Shown in pieces: positions 48,141 to 59,580 of a DNA stretch of 64,000 nt. The number at the start of each line of letters is the position of its first letter. Position 1 is the stretch's first letter. The notes under the pieces are model-generated. The model had not been told where the DNA came from, made no database searches, and worked only from the letters and a program-made list of their open reading frames with translations. Source of the DNA: Sipunculus nudus. Lineage: Eukaryota > Annelida > Sipuncula > Golfingiida > Sipunculidae. The position numbers and the translations under genes are program-made. The stretch spans positions 51,099,676 through 51,163,675 of the forward strand of contig CM049316.1 in the NCBI GenBank assembly GCA_026874595.1, given 5' to 3'.

Positions 48141-51100
48141 TTCAATATGCAAATGGATGACTTTTTTCTCCTAGATTTGCTCTTCATAAATTTATCTCAT
48201 AAATGTGCTTCAGTATACCTCTTGTTACTCTCTAATTGCCATATATTAAATACAATTACAATTTTTTTTGGTAAAAATTATTGGTGATTTTTACAACTCC
48301 AAGGTTGAAAACTGGGAAATTAATGTTTATTATTACATTAATATTATAATATTCTGTAATATTAAAAAATATATTACCTGTGAACTATATATAACCAATC
48401 AGTGTTAAAATAATGAAAATCTGACTGAAAACATTTTTCATATGTCAATTACAGTGCATAATATATTAGAAGTAACCTCTAGCCTGTTGTCAAATCTGAA
48501 ATAGTAGCCACACCTTTGCATAAGCTCATGCAGGGGCCCTGCCCTGAGGGGCTTGACACCCATGAAGTGATCACATGATGCCCATGAGGTATTCACATGT
48601 CACCCATGAGGTGATCACATGCCATGTGCTTGGCTGCACTGATTGAACTCTTGACCTATATCTGGCTGCACTGAATGAACTCTTGATCTGTTCCCAAATC
48701 TGAAACAGTTGGCAGTTTCTCAACCTATTTAAAGATACGGATTCAATCTTGGCCTGTTGGTATATCTGTTTACACATACTGGAAGACTTTGGTTAAAATT
48801 TCTTTTTTCAAGCCGACATATTCATAAAATTTTTATCAAAATATCTAGAATAATAAAAGATGCAGTACTTTCATTATTAAAGGTCCAATAGTTCTGCCAA
48901 AAATCATTCTAGTAAACTTGAACAAAGGCCACCTAAGAATAATTTTTGTGCAATGTTACAGATGTTATAATTGAAACAATAATTTTGTAGAAGAACAGTT
49001 TTGCAGTCCACAGTTTGAAATAGACATGATAATGGCCATAAGACCAACTTAAGTTTTCTGATATGACTGAAAGAACCATGTCCTAGGATAATTCTTTTGA
49101 AAAATTGAACAATTCATTTTGACAGTTTCATCATAAACATTTTAAGCCGAAAGAGGCTAAAACTATAAGGGTTTGTCCATAAAAAACAGGTCCATGTAGG
49201 TGGCACCACAAAATTTGCAACTTCAAATATGAGTCATGTGACCAACATTTGCACAATACTTGGTAATGCTAGCTACTGTCATTTCTGAGATTACACTGTC
49301 AGTATGCTTACTTGGCCAAATGACTGTTCAAATTCCTGTAACTCCACTAAAATTCATCAAATGCAAACCATTTGAACAAACTTGAGAGGGCCTGCCTATG
49401 GGATTATTTCTGTAAAATATTGAACAATTTGGCTGGACCGTTTACAAGAAGAAGACTTTTAAAAGTTTTTCAGCTTTTTCCCGATAAAATCTAAGTAAAT
49501 GAAGATAGCAAAAAAATAAGCTGAATCCCACAATATTGGTATGTGACAGATTCTTGCATAAAATCTTGGGATGGTAGCTCCTGCTGTTCCTGAGACATTA
49601 TGGGTTAATGTACAGATGACCAATGACCCCCGTACAAAAAAAGGTCAATGCAGGTGGCGCCACCAATACCTGAATTTCCTATATGACTCATGTGACCAAC
49701 ACTGGCATAATATTTGGTGATGATACCTCCGGCTGTTTCTGAGACTGTCATTCTAGTATGCTTTTTATGACAGATGACTAAGTTCAACTTCCTGTAACTC
49801 GGCCAAAATTCACCAAACTTGAACCATTCAAACAAACTTGAGAGAGATGGTATAAAAGATTATTTCTGTGAAATATTGAACAATTTGGCTTGACCGTTTA
49901 GGAGGAGAAGATTTTTAAAGGTTTTTTAGCTTTTTCTCTAGTAATCTAAGAAAATGCAGAGTTTTTCAGATGGCTAATTTTTACATTAAATTTCATGATG
50001 CTAGCTCCAGTCGTTTTTGAAATAGTATTGGTAACGTACAGATGACGGACGCCGCCACACCATCGCATTAGCTCACAAGTTCGCTAAAAATTACTACAGA
50101 TGCATATTGAATGCAAAATTATAATACAGATATATACATCTCACTGATGGCAAAATCTTAAATTAAGTTGAGTATGGATACCAATTATTTATGATCCATG
50201 TACAGCCACCTTTATATACCCACAGACAGCTGTATACCTGTGATTGTAAACATTCCCTGGCATGAGGAATATCTAAAATCATAAATCTAATTTTTTTAAA
50301 AGATTTTATAAAACATTCTTGTCAATATTAACCATAGATAACCTGAAATCTAAATGTCTAGAGGGATGATGTAACGAATGCTGATAAACAGGTGCCAGGC
50401 TAGATGTATCTGCTTCACACAGCTAACATATATGGTAAAATGACTCAATTCAATCTTTATAATTCAGCCAAAATTCATTCTTTGGAACCATAAAAGACAA
50501 TTAATATAAGAATTATTCAGGGGATTATTCTTGTAAAATATTAAACAAATTGGCCTCAGTGGAGTCAGTCAAAAAACGTTTTACAGGTTTATAACTCATA
50601 TTGGAAAATACAGAAAAATGGCTAAGTTCAGCTTCCCATTACTCAGCCAAAAATCACTGAACCAAAACCATTTGAACAAACTTGAATTATGAACATCTAA
50701 GGATAATTAATGTGTGAGATTTAAGAATTTGGCCCAGTGGTTTTTGAGAAGAAGATCTTTGTAGCCACTGAGCTAAAATGGGCTGTCACAGCATATGACT
50801 AAATTCAGCTTCCCATAACTCAGCCAAAAATCACTGAACTGAGACCATTTGAAAAAACTTCAGAAAGCACTACCCTAGGATGATTTCTGTGCGATATTAA
50901 ACAATTTGGCCATATTGTTTCAGAGACAAAGTTTTTTGTAGATGTCAGTATGATATGGGCACTGATGACCCCTGTACAAAAAAGGCCGATATAGGTGGCG
51001 CCACCAATAGCTCAATTTCAGATATGACTCATGTGACCAACATTGGCATAAAATTTGGTGATGACAGCTTCAGCCGTTTCTGAGATTGTGATTTTAGTAT

Positions 51101-52862
51101 GCTTTTTTTGACAGATGACTAAGTTCAACTTCCTGTAACTCAGCCAAAAATCACCGAACTTAAACCATTCGAACAAACTTGAGAAAGGTTGTTCCGGGGA
51201 TCATTTCTGTGAAATATTGGACAATTTGGCTAAACAATTTCAGAGAAGGAGATTTTTAAAGCTTTTTTAGCTTTTTCCCTATAAAATCTAAGAAAATGCA
51301 GTTAGCCAAAAAATAAGCAAAATCTGATAGAGTTTTTAAGATGACTAATTTTTTGCATAAAATTTGGTGATGCTAACTCTTGCCATTTTCAAGATAGTAT
51401 GGGTTAACGTACAGACGATGGATGACGGACGACGGACGGACAAAAGACGGACGCCGGATGACGCCACACCATCGCATAAGCTCACAGGTTCGCTAACAAA
51501 ATGGCTTGGCGGTTTTTGAGGAGAAGATTTTAAAAAATTTTTTAGCTTTTTTTCAATAAAATCTAAGAAAATGCAGAGTTTTTCAGATGGCTTATTTTTT
51601 ACATTAAATTTCATGATGCTTGCTCAAGTTGTTGTAAAATATTTAACAAATTAGCCTCAGTTGTGTCCTTCAAAAATGTTTTGCAGGTTTATAACTCTTA
51701 TAGGAAAATGGCTAAGTTAAGCTTCTCATAACTCGGCCAAAAATCACTGAACAAAAACCATTTGAACAAACTTGAATTATCAACATCTAAGGATAATTAA
51801 TGCGTGAGATTTAAGAATTTGGCCTAGTGGTTTTTGAGAAGAAGATCTTTTTAGCCACTGAGCTAAAATGGGCTGTCATGGCATATGGCTAAATTCAGCT
51901 TCCCATAACTCAGCCAAAAGTCACTGAACTGAGACCATTTGAACAAAATTCAGAAAGCAGTACCCTAAGATCATTTCTGTGCGATATTAAACAATTTGGC
52001 CATATGGTTTCAGAGGAGAAGTGTTTTGTAGCCCTCAGTATGATAAGGGCAGTGATGACCCCCGTACAAAAAAAGGCTGATGCAGGTGGCGCCACCAATA
52101 CCTCAATTTCAGATTTGACTCATGTGACAAACATTCCCATAAAATTTGGTGATGATAGCTCCAGCAGTTTCTGAGATTGTAATTTTAGTATTCTTTTTTG
52201 GACAGATGACTAAGTTTAACTTCTTGTAACTCTGCCAAAAATCACCAAACTTAAACCATTTGAACAAACTTGAGAGAGATTGTTCCAGGGATCATTTCTG
52301 TGAAATATTGGACAATTTGGCTGAACAGTTTCAGAGAAGAAGATTTTTAAATGTTTTTAAGCTTTTTCCCTATAAAATCTAAGAAAATGCAGTTAGCCAA
52401 AAAAATAAGCAAAATCCGATGGAGTTTTTTAGATGACTAATTTTTTGCATAAGATTTTGTAATGCCAACTCTTGCCGTTTTCAAGATAGTATGGGTTAAC
52501 ATACAGACGATGGACGACGGATGCACCACACCATCACATAAGCTCACAAGTTCGCTAAAAATATTTAGGCTGTGCAACCAGTTCAAAGATGATGAACATG
52601 CATGCACAGAATCAGGGTGATCAATGCAATAGTTGTTCAGATACTGGAGCTTTTGTATCAAATTTTAAGTTATTCTGGGAGGTTCTTCTAAAACCCATAG
52701 CTTGGAGGATATGGGTATCAGAGACCTAATTTCAGGTTTCCATGGAGTTTTTTATGGACCTCCCAGGATGTCAAGAAAGAAGATTCCAGGTCAAATAGTT
52801 ATAAATGATTTGTGCCCTGTTAACAGACGACCACATCTTTGAAGGTCTCAAAAATAAAGATA

Positions 52863-54748
52863 ACAAGGGACCTATGGGTCACTGTGCTCAGCTGACGTTA
52901 ACCTTGAAGGTAAAAATCTAAAATAATATCTAATGGAGATAAAGTGTAAGAGGAAGAGGTAATAAAGGCCATGGTTGGTTTATATGATTGGTTTGTATTG
53001 ATGAGCAAGAAATTGTTGCAAAAAATATTTTGTGACCTGACCATGTGTTTCCTAATGTTGAAACTAAAGCATGTGAGCAGTTTGTGAACAAATGATCTGT
53101 ACTATTACCATGATCATTAGTTGGTTTTTCGATTAACTGTTGACATTTCAGTAGTTTACACATTTGTTCAATTGAATCTATTTTTTTGTATAATATATAT
53201 TATTAAATATATATGTATTTTTTTATGAAATGTATTCAGTTGAAATATAGTTAATCGACAACATAAAACAGGGCAAACAAAGCCTGATCTCAAATTCTGC
53301 TGAGGCAGGAAAAAAATGAACAAATGTTTGTATTAAATCCTGATTTTTTTATCACATCAATTATTTTCTAATTTAAGTTTATATTTCTATACATTTCCAA
53401 TATAACATATATATCTGAATATAAAAGTTGATTCCTAATTCCCAATTGCATCATCATAAATCTCAATCTTGTCAGATAACACCACATCATGCATACAAAT
53501 ATTTTTTTTTATTTATATATATAAAAATATATCTTTTAAATCTGCAAAACAATAAATATCTAAAAATAATACTTGATTTAGATTTCACAATTTTTAATTG
53601 TGTCTTTATTTATCCATAATGTGCTTTATATTTTATAATAATTTAAGCATACTGATGGGTTCATTTATATTTGTCAAAATCATTTAAAAGAAAATTGATT
53701 TCTTTAAAAATGCTACATTACACAACATTGCATCTTCTGGATTACACCCTGAATTATTTTTTCAAGGAAAGTTTTTGCATCTCGGAGTGGAAACAGCATT
53801 ACAGTTAAGGAGATACAGTGAAAACAATAACAATTACTGCATAACACTTGGTGGGTTGGGTTTGGGGGGGGGGGGGTGATTGGGGTGGTGATATGAGAAT
53901 AACTGTACACCTGTCACAGCAGAGGATCTCCCCCAGTGACTGTAACAAATCAGAAACCCTGGCATAGCTGACTTCCAGTGACCTGGAGTGGGACCCTGCA
54001 TCTGTAATCAAAGCAAATGACTACAGAAAAAAAATCAATAACTAGCTTAATTTTCAAGCTTTTATTTTCAAATTTCAGATTTAGACAAACTAAATATCTA
54101 TGTTTACATGCTGTGAAAATTAAATCAATGGTGCTTACAGGAAAAAAACGTGCCATGGTCAAAGTTTGGCAAAATTTAAGGTACTGATTTTTTTTTATGC
54201 TAATAACTTAAAAAATTTACAAAATTCAGATCTAATTTTGGGTAAACAATTGAATCTTAATTAAACATAGTTATATACTTGAGAAAATAGACTCTAGTTT
54301 CAAAATTTTTCATGTTAAGTGAGTTATTATTTTTCCTGATTTTTTACAAAGTCCATTATGTTTGGGCCCATAACTTAAAGAATTTATACTTTACAGACTT
54401 AATTTCTGGCATGTACATAGGAACTATATAGAGGAATATTTATGGTAAATATGAGGAAAAACAGATGAGTGGTTTTGATATTAGGCAGTCATGAAGTGTG
54501 AAAATAGGATTTTAATAAAAAATTGAGGTTTTTCCTTAATTTCTCAAAGGAACGAAGTCGCAAAGACCCAGTTTTCGGCTTGGTAGGAGATCTTGGGGAC
54601 ATCTAATATTATGCTGAATTTTGGATTCCTAGGTCTTACGGTTTCAAAACGTGCCACATCTACGGACGGACAGACGGACGGACAGACGGACGGACGACGG
54701 ACAATGGACCACGACTATAGCTCAGATGACTTATAGTCAGCTGAGCTA
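52863..54748 (+). mobile_element. family A copy A2, complete, short subfamily
   Basis: It starts ACAAGGGACCTATGGGTCAC with GCTCAGCTGACGTTAACC and ends with a GACGGACGG tract, the family hairpin and GAGCTA at 54743-54748. The first 1.1 kb differs from the A-beta type, while the last 700 bp is the common A core. It lies within F2 and is a near twin of A9 (61704). Confidence 0.8.
53853..53888 (+). other. G-quadruplex candidate in A2
   Basis: The run GGGTTGGG, TTT, about 13 G, TGATT, GGGG, TGG fits four G-runs with short loops. The equivalent tract at 62689-62732 in A9 keeps the same plan. G tracts at 1357-1369, 7261-7275 and 31931-31946 show similar behaviour in other copies. Confidence 0.6.
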
Positions 54749-55199
54749 AAAATGTGTAAAAATTTTAAGAAGTCCAGGTGGCACCACCAGTTTGCAGGAA
54801 CTGATGAAACACTCCATGATTCATATGAACGCAAAGAATAATGCTGATCAATGCACTAGTTGTTCAGATACCAGAGCTTTTGTATCAAATTTTTAGTTAT
54901 TTTGGGGGATACTTCCCACCCCAATAGCTGGGACAATATGGGTGACAGAGACCTAATTTCAGGTTTCCAAGGAGACTTTTCATGGGCATGTCGAAAAAGA
55001 AGATTCTAGGTCTTGTCATTACGATTTGTGCCCTGTTAACAGATAACCGCATCTTTTAAGGTCTCAAAAACAGATAATAAAAAATAGTAAAAAAAAAAAA
55101 TTGAAAAAATACAGGTGGCACCATCAGCCTTTTGAAACTGATGAAACACTCTATGATCAATATCCATGCAAAAATAATGGTGATCAATGCATTAGTTCT

Positions 55200-56417
55200 T
55201 GTTAGGGAACCTAATATAAACAGATCATGTATGCGTGATGAACACAAATTTTGTAATTGAGATAAAAAAATCAGATTCCGTAACACTAGGCAGCGTGAAA
55301 TGTCTAGGGGAATAAATAAAGAATTCAGTGGTTTTTTGTTAACAAATAACCATAATTTATTCTTAAAACAACCCTAACATTACAATACACTAGGGTTGGG
55401 ATGATATCACTTTTCCATATCATGATAATGAAAAAGAATTAATCGCGATATATCATGGTATCGATATATCTGGCAATAGTACTCCAGCATTTGTCGCCAT
55501 ATCACAAATGTCAGTGCTATCTGCCATGTCCGACTACTTATAAGTGGGCAAATCGCCAGTTTTCAGAGAATGTTATTCTGTCAGTTTGTCCACCAGTGTT
55601 ATTTTGAACATACCCATATTAGAATAAATGTTATCCTTGAAAATATATGATTTTCTGAACACAGAAAGACCCTGGTGATGTCATAATCTTTTGGTATTAA
55701 CCCTAAAAGGGCATGTGTGTTCCAAAACTGTGGACAAATAAGCATATCATGATACCACGATAACAGGAAAGTTAATGATACAATAATCGCAGCTGTTGGA
55801 TATCGTGATAATCCAAGATATCGGTTATTGTCCCAACCCTACAATACACTAAATCAGTACAATTATACAGTAAAATACACAAAGTGCACAGTACCTGGAT
55901 ACCATCACCGTCACAATGATAAGTTCTTTAAATGTATATGATCAGAGAATGACAGTCCAGTGTAAAGCTCTTGTAACAATCCAGAAAGTATACTGAAGTC
56001 CCAATGCACAAAATCCAGGAGAAAGGCTGAAGAAAATCTATAACTGCCGCACTTGTCAGATAAGGTCACAGAAACTGACACACATTTCTGCATCCGCTAG
56101 AAATCTTCTCTGCTGCTCTCTCTCGGCTCTAAAACACAGCCCTTTTATATACCTTTTCACCCCAAGCCAGAATTTTCCACTTCTCGAACAGTCTAAAAGA
56201 TCTTACACAACACAGTAAGCATGTGTTACAGGAATCATCCAGAAGAACGTCGCTGTTTCTACACACCATGGTGTACACACATGACTCACGACCAGGCGAG
56301 AAAGCCCAAGGCTAGCATGAAAAGGAGAGTTCAACTGCAAATGTAACAAACGGCCCGGCGAGGGTGTAACAACACGAGTTACGCCCCTGTCACACAATAA
56401 AAAAAGCACCTGTAACA
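55200..56417 (-). repeat. 3' LTR of the retrotransposon, with nested MITE
   Basis: It runs TGTTAGGGAACC to CCTGTAACA on the plus strand, so TG..CA ends on both strands. The first 60 bp match the surviving piece of the other LTR at 61635 with a few differences (GTTAGGGAACC against GTTATGGAACC; GCGTGATG against GCCTGATG). Without the MITE it is about 760 bp. The polypurine tract abuts its right edge. Confidence 0.8.
55391..55841. mobile_element. hAT-type MITE, 451 bp
   Basis: Inverted ends TAGGGTTGGGA and TCCCAACCCTA are flanked by the perfect 8-bp duplication CAATACAC (55383-55390 and 55842-55849). An 8-bp duplication with TAGGG-type ends is the known hAT signature. The interior is rich in ATATCATGATA and TATCGTGATA inverted words and has no transposase. 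Confidence 0.85.
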
Positions 56418-56427
56418 CTCCCCCTCC
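56418..56427 (-). promoter_or_regulatory. polypurine tract
   Basis: On the minus strand GGAGGGGGAG directly precedes the LTR start TGTTACAGG. This is the expected primer for plus-strand synthesis and fixes the LTR edge. Confidence 0.75.
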
Positions 56428-56519
56428 TGTAAGAAAACAAACTTTCATGGAAAACTTTCTTTTTGCAATCACTATCATTAAATTTTTACAGCATCTCAAA
56501 AATCATCTTATTTACAACA

Positions 56520-57760
56520 TTACATAAACATCTTGTTTACAAAATTTCGTAAACATCTCGATAAGCAATCAGCAAGTACATTGTCTTTCCCTGTAATGTG
56601 TTTGATTTCAAGGTTTTAATCCTGTAAGAACAAACTCCACCTCAACAATCTTTGATTTTTACTCTTCAACTTATTCATGAACGTGAGGGGATTGTGATCA
56701 CTGAAGAAAATGATAGGCCTGACTGATAAAGTAATATTAACTTCAAAATGATGCAACCCCAAAATCAAGGCCAAACATTCTTTTCAATAGTGGAGTAGTT
56801 TTTCTGGTTTGCATTGAACTTTCTTGAGAAATAACAAATTGGATGATCTATGCCATCACTGCCTTCTTGTAACAACACAGCACTAGCAGCAGTATCACTA
56901 GCATCTACAGCTAACTTAAAAGGTACAGAAAAGTCTGGAGCTGCTAAAACTCGTGAACTTTGCAGAATTGCTTTCAAATTCTGAAATGCATTTTCACACT
57001 GAACATTCCATACAAACTTTTGTTTCTTCTTTAACAAATTAGTCAAAGGTTTAGCTACAGCAGAAAAATTTGGACAAAACTTCCTGTAGTATCCAACCAT
57101 ACCAAGAAAACGCATTATTTGCTTTTTGTTTTCTGGTCTAGGAAATGCAGAAATAGCACTTATTTTAGCATCAACAGGTTTTACCCAACCCTGCCCTACA
57201 ATATGACCTAAAATGTTACTTGTGCATGACAAAACTCAGATTTACTAAGTTGACAGTCAGACTTGTTCTCTGAGTCTTTCGAAGAGGTTGCAAAGAATTT
57301 GCAGATGTTTCTCCCAGGTGTCGCTGTACACGATGAGATCATCAATATATGCGTCGCAGCCCTGAATGTCCTTGACAACCATATGAATGAGGCGCTAGAA
57401 CGTGGCTGGCGAGTTCTTCATGCCAAATTGCATAACTTTCTACTTGTACAGTCCTTGCAGCGTCACAAATGCGGACACTTCTTTCGCTCGTTCTGTCAGC
57501 GGAACTGCCAGAATCCTTTTAGCAAGTCAAACCTGGAGACATATCTGGAGCTACTGACTCTATCAATACAATCATTGATCCTCGGAATCGGGAACGTGTC
57601 AGTCTTGGTGACAGAGTTCAGTTTTCGATAATCTGTGCACATACGGTAACTTCTATCAGGTTTTGGCACAAGAATACATGGTGAACTCCAGTTACTGTTA
57701 TTAGGTTAAATAAAATCATTGTCCAGCAAATATTGAATCTCATCCTGTAGATACTTTTGC
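56520..57760 (-). pseudogene. reverse transcriptase and RNase H remnant
   Basis: Reading on the minus strand from about 57780: the RT entry text HLYRLNPEKQKYLQDEIQYL, the SPCILVPKPD and TDYRKLNSVTKTD motifs, then after frame breaks the catalytic YIDD at 57326-57349. The thumb follows with MRFLGMVGYYRKFCPNF, and RNase H begins LAVDASD near 56910 with YSTIEK near 56770. The tail SDHNPLTF and ITGKDNVLADCLSR lies at about 56560-56720. Damage: at least one frameshift between the fingers and YIDD, a changed residue after YSTIEK, and a stop in the RNase H tail. An antisense frame at 57263-57631 is only its shadow. Confidence 0.85.
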
Positions 57761-58062
57761 TTTTCTGGATTCAGTCTATATAGATGTTGCTTGACTGTGC
57801 TTGCCTCGCCAACATTGACGATATGTTCTTGTGCGGTAAGGTGTGACAGTTTGGCATCCAGGTTTTTAAGCACGTCTGAGTTTTTTAATGGTACTGTACC
57901 ACACTGAATGTCTACATCACACTTACAATCAGTATCTACTTTAACTGGGTCAGGGTCAGTTTTTACACAATTAACAGCAGTAACATTCTGTACAACATCT
58001 GATGTGCTATTTGTCATAATATGGTTTCCACATGTTACCATGGCACAGTTGTTTCTTCTCAC
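57761..58062 (-). pseudogene. linker between integrase and reverse transcriptase
   Basis: An open frame beginning near 58062 overlaps the integrase end in another frame and leads into the RT start. It has no catalytic motif. Its C-terminal part (VKQHLYRLNPEK) is the usual beginning of gypsy RT, showing directly that RT follows integrase here. Confidence 0.6.
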
Positions 58063-59110
58063 ATCTATCTAGTGTCAACAGTATGTAATTAAAATCACTG
58101 ACTTTCTTGTCAACAATGTAAGGACCAAAATACCTAGCTTGCAGAGGTCTGCCAGGGATGGGATGTAAGGCAAGGACCTTTTCACCAGGCTCAAGCGTCC
58201 TACTTACAGTGTGCTCGTCATACTTTGTTTTCATTTTACTTTGTGCAGATTTTAGATTAGACTTTGCAATCTCACAAGCATTGTATAGTTTAGTGCAAAA
58301 GTCTGAGACATACTGCAGTAAACTAAGAGAATCAGGATTTTCACACAAGAGTTTTTCTTTAAGCAGTTTCAATGGACCTTGAACACAGTGTCCAAAAACT
58401 AGTTCAAAGGGAATGAAACCCAAGGACTTTTGAAAGGATTCTCTGACAGCAAACAGCAATAGGTGGATTCCTTCATCCCAGTCTTTCAGTGTGTCATAGC
58501 AATAAGTCCTGATCATGTTTTTTAATGTCTGGTGAAAACGCTCGAGGGCGCCCTGACTTTCAGGATGATATGGCGAAGAGATGTACTGTTCCATACCTAG
58601 CTCAAGCATAACTTGTTGGAATAAGCCAGACACAAAATTAGACCCTTGGTCAGACTGGACGGATTTTGGTAATCCAAACGTTGTAAAAAACTTGGTCAGA
58701 GCTTTGGAAACACTTTGGCATTAATTTTGCGCAATGGTATTGCCTCAGGGAACCTGGTAGATGCGCACATAATTGTCAGCAAGTATTCATGTCCAGATTT
58801 TGTTTTGGGTAGTGGTCCAACACAATCAACAATAATCCTACTGAATGGTTCCTTGAAAGCAGGAATAGGCCTAAGTGGGGCCTTAGGAGGATTCTGATTG
58901 GGCTTGCCTACCATCTGGCATGTTATGGCATGATTTACAATATTGTACAACATCTTTCCTGAGGTTAGGCCAATAGAAGTGTGTACTAACTTTCTGATAA
59001 GTTTTATTTATACCTAAATGGCCAGACAAAGGAGCCTCATGTGCCATGCTTAAAACTTCACTGCGAAAGCTTTTGGGCATTACTATTTGATGTTTGATGG
59101 CCCACTCATC
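58007..59110 (-). pseudogene. integrase remnant with complete D,D35E
   Basis: The zinc-binding domain shows the His pair around HEAPLSGHLG and the Cys pair CKSC (about 58935-59045). A frameshift near 58930 follows. The catalytic core has the first Asp in IIVDCVGPLP (about 58825), the second in QSDQGSNF (about 58650) and the Glu in SQGALERFHQ (about 58540); the second Asp and Glu are 35 residues apart as in the family. The C-terminal part GPYIVDKKVSDFNYIL ends at 58007. Breaks lie near 58930 and 58700. Despite decay all three catalytic residues are still encoded. Confidence 0.85.
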
Positions 59111-59580
59111 ATCAGCGCATACATCAGGTGGTCGCCATTTACACATAAGCACTCCATTTTTGACATAGAAACAAACTGGGTTCTGTGACAGTTCTTCTTT
59201 AGAAACTGCCCTGGGAAACAAACATGAAATATCAGGGTCCTTATGCTGTTCGGCGATAAGTTCTGACCTTGAGAATGCAGCATCCTGTACAAGCGAGTCA
59301 TTAGACGAGTCACAAGTGACTCCCAGAGTGTTATTATCTGGACCATTATCCTCATGTGTGATTTTCTTGGCGAAAGATCTAGTTACAGCACATGAAGGAT
59401 ACAAACAAGGAATTTCCTGACTTTCCGGATCAGTGTCCTGATCAAGTGATGGCTTTTCTGTCACTACTGGTACAGGCTGTACTTTATCACCTGCAACATC
59501 ATTGCCTAGTACCAACTGAATTCCCTTAAAGGGTAAAGTAGTTCTTATACCCACAGTAATATTCCTAGAAATCAGATCTG
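59111..59580 (-). pseudogene. pol segment between protease and integrase
   Basis: Part of the open frame 58883-59632 on the minus strand. It contains PFKGIQLVLGNDVAG, a usual end of the gypsy protease domain, then a linker and the start of the integrase arm (DPDISCLFPRAVSKEEL). No catalytic motif of its own. Confidence 0.6.

Larger units (their letters stand above)
37901..48468. repeat. inverted-arm unit G, arms about 145 bp
   Basis: The arm 37901-38046 (AATATATTATGCATTGTC, ATGTTTTCAGTCAGATTTTC, GTAATATATTTATTAATATT) is matched in reverse at about 48323-48468 (TGCATAATATATT end, GAAAATCTGACTGAAAACAT). A third, direct copy of part of the arm lies at about 47628-47700. The loop sequence 47578-48322 is AT-rich with no coding frame I can support. 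Arms of this kind suggest a MITE or foldback element; flanking C text is not contiguous across it, so a simple insertion is not shown. Confidence 0.55.
37437..51495 (+). mobile_element. family C copy C5, inside C4
   Basis: Left end ACAAGGCCTACAGGCCTAAT with GCGAACCTGAG at 37437; right end AAGCTCACAGGTTCGCTA ending at 51495. C text runs to about 37668, is replaced by blocks up to about 48475, then resumes further along the C order (TGTTGTCAAATCTGAAATAG), so about 1.3 kb of C is missing around the intruding unit. At 50040-50092 there is an internal copy of the C right end (CATTAGCTCACAAGTTCGCT), after which C core continues. Exact palindromes in C sequence are at 49653 and 50994. Confidence 0.65.
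33666..52557 (+). mobile_element. family C copy C4, expanded to 18.9 kb by insertions
   Basis: The left end ACAAGGCCTACAGGCCTAAT with GCGAACCTGTG is at 33666. The right end AAGCTCACAAGTTCGCTA is at 52540-52557, after the ACG-rich stretch. C core is interrupted by B4 (34072-35533) and C5 (37437-51495). Text before C5, ..GTGAAATATTGA, continues after it with ACAAAATGGCTTGG, as in the uninterrupted C1 near 16620. Exact palindromes in C4's own sequence are at 37200 and 52085. Confidence 0.7.
33107..55199 (+). mobile_element. family F copy F2, host of the deep nest
   Basis: The left end is ACAAGTGACCCATGGGTCAT with the palindrome GACCCATGGGTC, then GCTCAGCCGACTGA. The pieces are 33107-33665, 52558-52862 and 54749-55199. 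They are separated by C4 (33666-52557) and an A copy (52863-54748), then cut by the LTR element at 55200. The joins are sensible: GTGTTAAAATTTTTAA continues with AAATATTTAGGCTGTGCAAC, and GGTCTCAAAAATAAAGATA continues with AAAATGTGTAAAAATTT. The right end is not seen. Confidence 0.65.

Noticed and set aside
37901-48468. Unit G as a clean insertion into C5
   Set aside because: C text on the two sides is not adjacent in the C order; about 1.3 kb is missing, so only the inverted arms are claimed.
56203-56499. 98-codon minus frame across the LTR edge
   Set aside because: It crosses the polypurine tract and LTR boundary and has no known domain.
57263-57631. 122-codon plus-strand frame
   Set aside because: It is antisense to the RT region containing YIDD on the minus strand.
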